Shown in pieces: positions 36,882-45,062 of a stretch of 64,000 bases of DNA. This DNA comes from Bacteroidota bacterium (GTDB lineage Bacteria > Bacteroidota > Bacteroidia > B-17B0 > Aurantibacillaceae), in assembly GCA_029237825.1 (NCBI GenBank), contig JAQZBQ010000010.1, positions 62,001 to 126,000 of the forward strand, written 5' to 3'. Each line of letters starts with the position of its first letter. The stretch's first letter is position 1. Position numbers and translations under genes: made by a program. The notes below the pieces were generated by a model that was not told where the DNA came from, ran no database searches, and saw only the letters and a program-made list of their open reading frames with translations.

Positions 36882-37892
36882 ATGAACAGATATTTAAAAT
36901 TCTTATTCCTCACTTTTTTATTCCGAACATTGGTTCACGGGCAGGACATGCACTTCACGCAATTCTATGCGTCGCCTCTTTATCTTAATCCAGCATTTAC
37001 GGGTGCCAATGTCTGTTCACGGGCAACACTGGTATATCGAAACCAATGGCCTGGAATTAAAACCACCTACCGCTCCTACCTCATGTCGCTCGACCATTAC
37101 CTTGTGAAACAGCACATTGGTGTGGGATTACAATGCGGTGTCGATGTTGCCGGAACGGGAGGTTTGAAAACAACCATCATTCATCCTTCGGTTGCGTATG
37201 AGGCTAAATTATCCAAAACGATAATGGTGCGTGCAGCACTTCAGCCAGGGGTAACTATTAAAAGTATTGATTTTGATAAATTACTATTTGGTGATCAAAT
37301 TGCACGGGGAGGAAATACCGGCGCTTCGTCAATTGCCACCGTGGAAACCCCTACTCAATCAAAAGCATTTTTTGATATCGGCGCTGGTGGATTGATATTT
37401 ACTACTAATTATTGGTTAGGAGCTTCGTTCTCTCATATCAATAAACCAAACGAATCTTTAACAGGTGCAGAAGGGGTAATTTTACCTATGAAAACGAGTA
37501 TTCATGGTGGCGGGAAATTTTATCTGAATCCTGATGAAAAAGATCCTGACCTTCGAAGATCAATGTCGTTAGTTATGCATTATCGCGGACAAGGTGAATT
37601 TGACCAGTTTGACATTGGAATATATTATACAATGAACGGAATAAATATGGGAGTTTGGTACAGAGGGCTACCTGGTGTTAAAGCTTATAAACCAGGATAT
37701 AGCAACAACGATGCAACAGCCCTAATCTTAGGTTACCAAAACGATCGCTTGAGCATCGGTTATAGCTACGATATTACTATTTCTCAATTACAACGCTTAA
37801 CGAAGGGCGCTCATGAATTAACCCTTTCATACCAGTTATGCAAGTTTAAACAGAAGCAAAAAAGAGTGTTAGTTTCTTGTCCTAAATTTTAA
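36882..37892 (+). CDS. PorP/SprF-family T9SS membrane protein
   Basis: 336 residues, the normal family length. Signal peptide 1-20, then the family hallmark QDMHFTQFYASPLYLNPAFTGAN, LVYRNQWPGI, a barrel with repeated GVGLQ and GAGGLIF strands, and the late LSIGYSYDITISQLQRLTKGAHEL. In F. johnsoniae the gene after sprB is sprF, needed for SprB secretion. Here it follows the SprB-like gene by seven bases, so it is very probably the dedicated partner for that adhesin. It lacks the C-terminal extension of the PorP at 27594. The stop faces the BamD-like gene with a three-base gap and no terminator is visible. Confidence 0.93.
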   Translation: MNRYLKFLFLTFLFRTLVHGQDMHFTQFYASPLYLNPAFTGANVCSRATLVYRNQWPGIKTTYRSYLMSLDHYLVKQHIGVGLQCGVDVAGTGGLKTTIIHPSVAYEAKLSKTIMVRAALQPGVTIKSIDFDKLLFGDQIARGGNTGASSIATVETPTQSKAFFDIGAGGLIFTTNYWLGASFSHINKPNESLTGAEGVILPMKTSIHGGGKFYLNPDEKDPDLRRSMSLVMHYRGQGEFDQFDIGIYYTMNGINMGVWYRGLPGVKAYKPGYSNNDATALILGYQNDRLSIGYSYDITISQLQRLTKGAHELTLSYQLCKFKQKQKRVLVSCPKF

Positions 37893-37895
37893 GCC

Positions 37896-38471
37896 CTATT
37901 TGTTTTTCTTAAGGAATTCTTTCACTAGCTCCTCGTCACTTTTCCCAAGGTTCTGAATTGCTGCTTTTGCGTCGTTAGCAAATGAGGTTTGTGGATACTC
38001 ACGGATTATTTGATGATAGAGCGTGCTTGCCTCATTTTCGTTATTTAAAATAGAAGGGTCATCATACAATTGCGCAAGAAGAAACATGGCTGCGCCTCTA
38101 CTTTTAAAGTTCGGAAAATCATCGATACACTTTTGAAAATATGCCTGAGCCTGTGTAAATTTGCGAATCGATTGCGCAACTTGCCCCGCTTTTACTAAAA
38201 AGACAGGTGCCCTATCATCTTGTTTACAATTTGAGGCAAAATCGTAAAATGCTTTGATTGCATTTTCGGCATCCAGTGGATTAATAGTATTAGCCTTCAT
38301 TAAAATATCATCCATGCGTTGCGCTTCAGCAAATTTCGAAGCACAATCTAAACCTCCGCTCTTAATAGAATCGTTTTTTGTAACAGCATCATTTGTATCA
38401 GTTGCCTGTTTTGAAGTACAAGATGCCAAAGCAAAAGCTAGAAGAAAAAAAGCTGAAATTTTAGTGAACAT
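37896..38471 (-). CDS. TPR lipoprotein, BamD/YfiO-like
   Basis: 191 residues. The lipobox ALASC puts the lipidated Cys at residue 18, followed by a Thr/Asp-rich linker. TPR-like pairs are visible: FTQAQAYFQKCIDDFPNFKSRGAAMFLLA and EASTLYHQIIREYPQTSFANDAKAA, the same FPxS/YPxSxxAxxA periodicity seen in BamD-type proteins. A true BamD is longer (240-280 residues), so this is better called a BamD-like lipoprotein. Its ATG lies two bases after the def stop, so it is cotranscribed with peptide deformylase. Confidence 0.75.
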   Translation of the reverse strand: MFTKISAFFLLAFALASCTSKQATDTNDAVTKNDSIKSGGLDCASKFAEAQRMDDILMKANTINPLDAENAIKAFYDFASNCKQDDRAPVFLVKAGQVAQSIRKFTQAQAYFQKCIDDFPNFKSRGAAMFLLAQLYDDPSILNNENEASTLYHQIIREYPQTSFANDAKAAIQNLGKSDEELVKEFLKKNK

Positions 38472-38473
38472 AA

Positions 38474-39073
38474 TTAACGTTTGGGCTGAAACACTCTCGT
38501 TTTATAGTCTGCCCGAAATTTTCCTTTAGAAATATCGGTTAACTTTCCGCTGATTAATTTCCGTTTAAACGGATTAATTTTATCCGTAAATAACACACCT
38601 TCGATATGATCATATTCATGTTGGATAACTCTTGCAATCACGCCATCATAAGTTTCTTTATGTTTTTTAAAGTTCTCGTCAAGGTATTCAATGGTTAAGT
38701 TCGGTTTTCGCAAAACGTCTTCCCTTATTTTAGGTATGCTTAAACAGCCTTCATTAAATTTCCATTCCTCTCCGGTTTCTTCCAGTATTTGAGCATTGAT
38801 GAATGTTTTTTTAAAGCCTTCCATTTGCTTCATTTCTTCTGCAGAAAACTCAGGTTCATCGTCTTCATCCACTTCAGCAAACGGAGATGCATCAATCACA
38901 AACAGACGGATGGCTTTCCCAATCTGGGGCGCAGCTAACCCAACACCATTCGCTTCATACATGGTTTCATACATATTTTTAATCAAGTCCTGTAAATTTT
39001 CATAGTTCGCATCTATGTCAACACATTTTTTTCTTAACACCGGATCTCCGTATACTACTATTGGTAAAACCAT
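38474..39073 (-). CDS. def: Peptide deformylase
   Basis: 199 residues from the ATG at 39073 (MVLPIVVYGDPVLR). The frame runs 66 bases further upstream, but that extension has no family similarity. The three deformylase motifs are intact: GVGLAAPQIG, EGCLSIP and QHEYDHIEG, giving the metal ligands Cys, His, His and the catalytic Glu. The enzyme removes the formyl group from new N-termini. A short acidic insertion (about 70-90, EVDEDDEPEFSAEEMKQMEG) between motifs 1 and 2 is common in Bacteroidota deformylases. It leads a pair with the lipoprotein gene. Confidence 0.96.
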   Translation of the reverse strand: MVLPIVVYGDPVLRKKCVDIDANYENLQDLIKNMYETMYEANGVGLAAPQIGKAIRLFVIDASPFAEVDEDDEPEFSAEEMKQMEGFKKTFINAQILEETGEEWKFNEGCLSIPKIREDVLRKPNLTIEYLDENFKKHKETYDGVIARVIQHEYDHIEGVLFTDKINPFKRKLISGKLTDISKGKFRADYKTRVFQPKR

Positions 39074-39173
39074 CTGTTTCTTTGTTTTAAATGCTATTAA
39101 ATTATTCCGACTAACTGTCAAATATTTAAAGTTTCGCAAAACACTCTAAATTTTTGACAAAAGGTTAACTGGC

Positions 39174-40658
<1,485 letters not shown>

Positions 40659-40678
40659 TTAGTTTGTTAAAATTCGGG

Positions 40679-40712
40679 CAAATATAACCAAAAAAAATCG
40701 TTTTAAAAACAA
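40679..40712 (-). promoter_or_regulatory. guaB promoter
   Basis: Minus strand TTG (40710-40712), 23-base spacer, TATATTTG (40679-40686). The leader is about 25 bases. Confidence 0.6.
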
Positions 40713-40716
40713 AACT

Positions 40717-41478
40717 CTAAGGCTTATCATTTACCTCTGAGGGGCCAGTGCCTGAAGATTCTTTATAATGGTAAATGATTTTAAGTGGATCTGAAGACGG
40801 TTCATTTTCCATTTCTTTCATCCCTTGTTCCATAGCAAGTTGGTTATTGTATTCAGCCTCCAGATCGCGTTCTTCTTCCGGCCATTCAATTTTTGCTGGT
40901 TGTGGACCATCTTTGCGAAAGCTAAAAGCTACCAGTACGCCTGAAACGGAACCAAATAAATGGCCTTCCCATGAAACTGTTTTATCGAAGGGAAATATTC
41001 CCCAGGTAATACTTCCATAGGTAAATACAACGAAAGCCGACACCATCATCAGCTGTTTATGTTTTCTAAACACACCACTAAAAAACAAAAATGTGGAAAA
41101 GCCATAAATGAGCGTACTTGCACCAATGTGAAAAACAGGGATTATTTCATTGTTTCTCCCACCAACCCATAACCAAAATCCGCTAATCAAATATATCCAT
41201 AAAACAGAAGGCCAGGCTATTGTCTTATAAAAATAAAAGATCATAGTGCCAAGAATTAAAATAGGTAAACTGTTATTCAGGATATGGTTGAGATCTCCGT
41301 GGATGAAAGGTGCGAACGCAATACCTTTTAAACCGCTCACCGTTCGTGGACTTATACCAAATTTTACAAGGTCTAACTGCATGACTTCGCCGGCGATAAA
41401 AACGCCCCAACAAACAACAAGAAATATAATCGGGTATAAGGTAACCGAGATAAGCTCTTTTAATGGAAACTGTTTCAT
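40717..41478 (-). CDS. Rhomboid family intramembrane serine protease
   Basis: 253 residues from the ATG at 41478 (MKQFPLKELISV). The extra 19 codons upstream are not convincing. Six hydrophobic segments are visible. FIHGDLNHILNN is the rhomboid loop/TM2 motif, HIGASTLIYG carries the nucleophile Ser (GxS), and SWEGHLFGSVSG holds the catalytic His. Both members of the dyad are therefore present. A cytoplasmic acidic tail of about 60 residues follows. Rhomboids cleave transmembrane proteins inside the bilayer; the substrate is unknown. Confidence 0.88.
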   Translation of the reverse strand: MKQFPLKELISVTLYPIIFLVVCWGVFIAGEVMQLDLVKFGISPRTVSGLKGIAFAPFIHGDLNHILNNSLPILILGTMIFYFYKTIAWPSVLWIYLISGFWLWVGGRNNEIIPVFHIGASTLIYGFSTFLFFSGVFRKHKQLMMVSAFVVFTYGSITWGIFPFDKTVSWEGHLFGSVSGVLVAFSFRKDGPQPAKIEWPEEERDLEAEYNNQLAMEQGMKEMENEPSSDPLKIIYHYKESSGTGPSEVNDKP

Positions 41479-41602
41479 GTTGTTGAATATGAAACATAAT
41501 ATCCAAAAACATACCATCCCTGAAAACCATGACAATTCATGCTTTTACAGTCAGACTGACACCTTAATTTTAAATAGTTTCCTAAAATGAAATAATGCGA
41601 TA

Positions 41603-42802
41603 CTAAGCTTTCTTTCCCGGGTAAACTTTTAAAGCTTCCTTCAGGCAAATAACGGCATTTTTAAGATCTTCCCTATTTAATACATATGCCAACCGCACTT
41701 CATCGGTTCCGGCACCGGGAGTAGAGTAAAATCCTGTAGCGGGTGCCATCATAACCGTTTGGCCTTCAAAAACAAATTCTTCAAGTAACCATTGGCAGAA
41801 TTTATCTGAATTATCAATTGGTAATCGTGCTATACAATAAAAGGCTCCACTTGGCTTAGGACAAAATACACCATCGATTTTATTTAGTTCCTGAATTAAA
41901 TAATCGCGACGCGCAATGTATTCCGTTTTTACGCCCTCAAAATATTCTTTTGGAGTATCTAAAGCGCCCTCTGCCCCTATTTGTCCATAACTTGGTGGCG
42001 ATAAACGCGCTTGTGCAAATTTCATTGCTGCGGCCATAACTTCCTTATTCTTGCTGATCATGGCGCCTATCCGGGCACCGCAGGCACTGTACCTTTTAGA
42101 AATTGAATCCAATAATACTACATTGTTCTCAATTCCGTTGAGATGCATTACGGAAATGTATTCTTTTCCATCATAGCAAAATTCACGGTAAACTTCATCA
42201 CTTAGTAAAAACAAATCGTATTTTTTTACCAGATCGCGTAAAGCTTCCAATTCGGCTTTTGTATACAAATAACCCGTTGGATTACCGGGATTACATATCA
42301 TAATCCCTTTAGTTTTAGGTGTGATTACCTTTTCAAAATCACTTATTGCCGGTAAAGCAAATCCAGATTCAATATAACTTCTCACCGGAACAACCTTAAC
42401 ACCGGCAGCCATTGAAAAGCCGTTGTAATTCGCATAAAACGGTTCCGGGATGATAACTTCGTCACCTTCGTTAAAACAAGTCATCATAGCAATCTCAATA
42501 GCTTCTGAACCGCCACAGGTAATAATTACTTCCGAAGAATCAATATTAATATTATAAGATTGATAATAGCCGCACAACTTTTTGCGATAACTTTCATTAC
42601 CTGCGCTATGACTGTATTCCAACACTTTTACATCTGCCGTTTTTACAGCGTTTAAAAAAGATTCGGGAGTTTCAATATCAGGCTGACCAATATTTAAATG
42701 GTAAATTTTAGTGCCTTTTTTTTTAGCAGCTTCTGCAAAAGGCACGAGTTTACGAATTGGAGAAGAAGGCATATCTAAGGCCTTAACTGATATTTTTGGC
42801 AT
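41603..42802 (-). CDS. Class I/II PLP-dependent aminotransferase (aspartate/aromatic type)
   Basis: 399 residues from ATG 42802 (MPKISVKALDMPSSPIRKL); the in-frame ATG 36 bases upstream would add an unlikely 12 residues. Fold-type I features are clear: YHLNIGQPDIETP, ICNPGNPTGYLYT, SDEVYREFCYDG and the PLP lysine in SISKRYSACGARIG, with a final Arg in DEVRLAYV. The family moves amino groups between amino acids and 2-oxoacids, most often aspartate/2-oxoglutarate; the precise substrate is not readable. Confidence 0.92.
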   Translation of the reverse strand: MPKISVKALDMPSSPIRKLVPFAEAAKKKGTKIYHLNIGQPDIETPESFLNAVKTADVKVLEYSHSAGNESYRKKLCGYYQSYNINIDSSEVIITCGGSEAIEIAMMTCFNEGDEVIIPEPFYANYNGFSMAAGVKVVPVRSYIESGFALPAISDFEKVITPKTKGIMICNPGNPTGYLYTKAELEALRDLVKKYDLFLLSDEVYREFCYDGKEYISVMHLNGIENNVVLLDSISKRYSACGARIGAMISKNKEVMAAAMKFAQARLSPPSYGQIGAEGALDTPKEYFEGVKTEYIARRDYLIQELNKIDGVFCPKPSGAFYCIARLPIDNSDKFCQWLLEEFVFEGQTVMMAPATGFYSTPGAGTDEVRLAYVLNREDLKNAVICLKEALKVYPGKKA

Positions 42803-42825
42803 AGAGTAATTGTATAAATGAGCGA

Positions 42826-42833
42826 CAAAAATA
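42826..42833 (-). promoter_or_regulatory. Candidate -7 box of the aminotransferase gene
   Basis: Minus strand TATTTTTG matches TAnnTTTG, 24 bases before ATG 42802. No clear -33. Confidence 0.35.
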
Positions 42834-42995
42834 AGCAATTTAATCTGATCATTTAATGATTGAATAATCGAAAAAAAAGAGGTCGTTATAATTACTTATC
42901 CATCCAAGAATATCATGGAAATGTCATTGTCAATTGCACTTACTCATAGATGCTGCATTGATTTTTAAATCAAGTAATTAGTTCATTAAATTCAG

Positions 42996-43003
42996 TAAAT
43001 TTG
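42996..43003 (+). promoter_or_regulatory. Candidate -7 box of the HD-domain gene
   Basis: TAAATTTG matches TAnnTTTG, 14 bases before the ATG. A palindrome TTGATTT-TT-AAATCAA lies at 42958-42973 just upstream. Confidence 0.4.
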
Positions 43004-43017
43004 GTTTTAATCTATTT

Positions 43018-44244
43018 ATGGTTTCCAACAAACGAAAAATAATCAATGATCCCATCTACGGCTTTGTAACCCTGCCTGATGACCTCGTGTATGATTTGAT
43101 CAATCACCCAATTTTTCAGCGTTTAAGAAGAATCAAACAATTGGGTTTAACAAACCTGGTTTACCCTGGTGCCTTGCATACTCGCTTTCATCACGCCATT
43201 GGCGCCATGTATTTAATGACTGAAGCTTTACAAACATTAAAAGCAAAAGATGTAAGAATTACCGATGACGAGTGCCGTGCAGCAACCATCGCCATTTTAT
43301 TACACGACATAGGACACGGGCCTTTTTCTCATGCTTTGGAACATACCATTGTAAAGGGTATTCATCACGAAGATGTGTCGGCTATGCTCATGGATGAACT
43401 CAATAAAGTATTTAAAGGTAAACTTACTTTAGCAATAAAAATTTTCAAAGATGAACATCCTAAGAAATTCCTCCATCAATTGGTATCGAGTCAACTAGAT
43501 ATGGACCGACTTGATTACCTGAACAGGGACAGCTTTTTTACCGGTGTTTCTGAAGGGGTTGTTAGCAGTGACCGGATCATTAAAATGCTCAATGTAAAGG
43601 ATGGGCAGCTCGTTGTTGAAGCAAAAGGTATTTACAGCGTAGAAAATTTTCTGATTTCACGAAGGTTAATGTATTGGCAGGTCTACCTTCATAAGACAGT
43701 TTTAAGTGCAGAAAAGTTACTCGTAAATGTATTGAAACGTGCGAAGGAACTATCGTTGAACGGTGAAGATCTCTTTGCAACACCGGCGCTTTCTCTATTT
43801 TTAAAAAACAATTTCAGTAAAAGAGATTTTATAAACCGGCCAGAACTGCTCCAACAGTTTGTGTTACTCGATGATTATGATATTATGGCATCAGTTAAAG
43901 CATGGATGACACACAAGGATTTCGTACTTTCATACTTATGCACAAATTTGATTAACCGGAATTTATATAAGATTGAACTTCAAAATAAAAAATTCTCGCA
44001 AAATGAGGAGAACGCTTTATTGGAACGGGTAATGAAAAAATACAAACTGACTAGAAAAGAAGCGAGTTACCTTGTCTTTACGGAAAACGTAAATAACAGT
44101 GCATACAATTCACATTTCCAAATTCATATAGTTCAGAAAAACGGTTCGCTGGTCGATGTTGCTAAAGCATCCGATCAATTGAACATTAAAATGCTGAGTA
44201 AAAAGGTAACCAAGTATTTTATGTGCTATCCTAAAGGATTGTGA
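43018..44244 (+). CDS. HD-domain phosphohydrolase (dNTPase-like, YwfO type)
   Basis: 408 residues. The N-terminal IINDPIYGFVTLP and RLRRIKQLGLTNLVYPGALHTRFHHAIG give the first metal His; LLHDIGHGPFSHALEH is the HD motif (His96-Asp97); QLDMDRLDYLNRD supplies the last Asp. This matches YwfO/SAMHD1-like proteins, which cleave nucleoside triphosphates. The substrate could be dNTPs or another nucleotide. It is divergent from the aminotransferase gene and converges on the TPR membrane protein gene with a 19-base gap. Confidence 0.92.
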   Translation: MVSNKRKIINDPIYGFVTLPDDLVYDLINHPIFQRLRRIKQLGLTNLVYPGALHTRFHHAIGAMYLMTEALQTLKAKDVRITDDECRAATIAILLHDIGHGPFSHALEHTIVKGIHHEDVSAMLMDELNKVFKGKLTLAIKIFKDEHPKKFLHQLVSSQLDMDRLDYLNRDSFFTGVSEGVVSSDRIIKMLNVKDGQLVVEAKGIYSVENFLISRRLMYWQVYLHKTVLSAEKLLVNVLKRAKELSLNGEDLFATPALSLFLKNNFSKRDFINRPELLQQFVLLDDYDIMASVKAWMTHKDFVLSYLCTNLINRNLYKIELQNKKFSQNEENALLERVMKKYKLTRKEASYLVFTENVNNSAYNSHFQIHIVQKNGSLVDVAKASDQLNIKMLSKKVTKYFMCYPKGL

Positions 44245-44263
44245 TTTAATTTGCAGAAAAGAG

Positions 44264-44917
44264 TTAGCCAGGCATTCGGCTAATTTGTTTTTCCATAGTT
44301 TTTAGTTGCGAAACAATCTCTTCATTTTTAGGCTTTAGATCTTTTGCTTTCTTAAAATGTTGCTTTGCAATTCGGTATTGCATCCGTTGCGCTTCAATAT
44401 TACAAAGTTGTAAATACGCTGCTGCTAAACTGTCTTTATCCGGAATTCCTGCCTTTACAGCTTCCATCAAATGAAGCCTGGCCTGTTTAGTATTTCCTTT
44501 TTTTAATTCAATAAATCCCAGCTGCATCAAATTTGATCCTTCCATATCACCGGTAATCTTTGACTTAATTTTCAGGCTCTTTCTAATGTTTGACTCTGCC
44601 TTATCCAAGTCATTCGAAGCCATTGACAGGTTACTTTGTAACATGTAATACCCCGAACGAATTGGTTTAAACAATAACCTCGGAAATTTAATCTTATTAA
44701 GATAAAACATGGCTTTATCTACATCTCCGTCTGTAACAGCTTCCTGCACAAGTCGCATTGTTCCCATCATAAAATACAATAGTAAAGAAATAATAGCTAA
44801 ACTATAACATATCCAGGCCGTAACAGGATCAAGAAACACATGCGCTAACACTCCCAAAACAATCAGTGCAATGATAATTTGTAGTCGGTATAAAATGTAA
44901 AATCTTAAAAATTTCAT
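44264..44917 (-). CDS. Membrane-anchored TPR protein
   Basis: 217 residues. Two hydrophobic helices (about 10-27 and 33-50) form an N-terminal hairpin in the inner membrane. The soluble part reads as four TPR-like units: AMFYLNKIKFPRLL, LDKAESNIRKSLKI, TKQARLHLMEAVKA and YRIAKQHFKKAKDLKPKNEE. Such proteins are scaffolds; no partner is evident from the context. The C-terminal half probably faces the cytoplasm, judging by flanking basic residues. Confidence 0.8.
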   Translation of the reverse strand: MKFLRFYILYRLQIIIALIVLGVLAHVFLDPVTAWICYSLAIISLLLYFMMGTMRLVQEAVTDGDVDKAMFYLNKIKFPRLLFKPIRSGYYMLQSNLSMASNDLDKAESNIRKSLKIKSKITGDMEGSNLMQLGFIELKKGNTKQARLHLMEAVKAGIPDKDSLAAAYLQLCNIEAQRMQYRIAKQHFKKAKDLKPKNEEIVSQLKTMEKQISRMPG

Positions 44918-44953
44918 ATAAGTTCAATAATGGTTGGTTATTTTTTTGAGCGC

Positions 44954-44961
44954 CAAAGATA
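44954..44961 (-). promoter_or_regulatory. Candidate -7 box of the TPR membrane protein gene
   Basis: Minus strand TATCTTTG matches TAnnTTTG, 37 bases before the ATG at 44917. No -33 TTG. Confidence 0.35.
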
Positions 44962-45010
44962 CAATTTTTATCTATGTTCGGAGCTTCGAAAAAAGGCTAA
45001 GTACATTAAA

Positions 45011-45046
45011 AAAAAAGCCTTCCTGGAGAACAGGAAGGCTTCTTTT
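45011..45046 (-). terminator. Terminator of the M43 metalloprotease gene
   Basis: Perfect 11-bp stem AAGCCTTCCTG / CAGGAAGGCTT with a 5-base loop, followed by a T-run on the minus strand. Confidence 0.9.
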
Positions 45047-45062
45047 GTTTAATAACACTTAA

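Noticed and set aside
39074-39139. 22-codon N-terminal extension of peptide deformylase
   Set aside because: No deformylase has this segment; MVLPIVVYGDP is the usual start.
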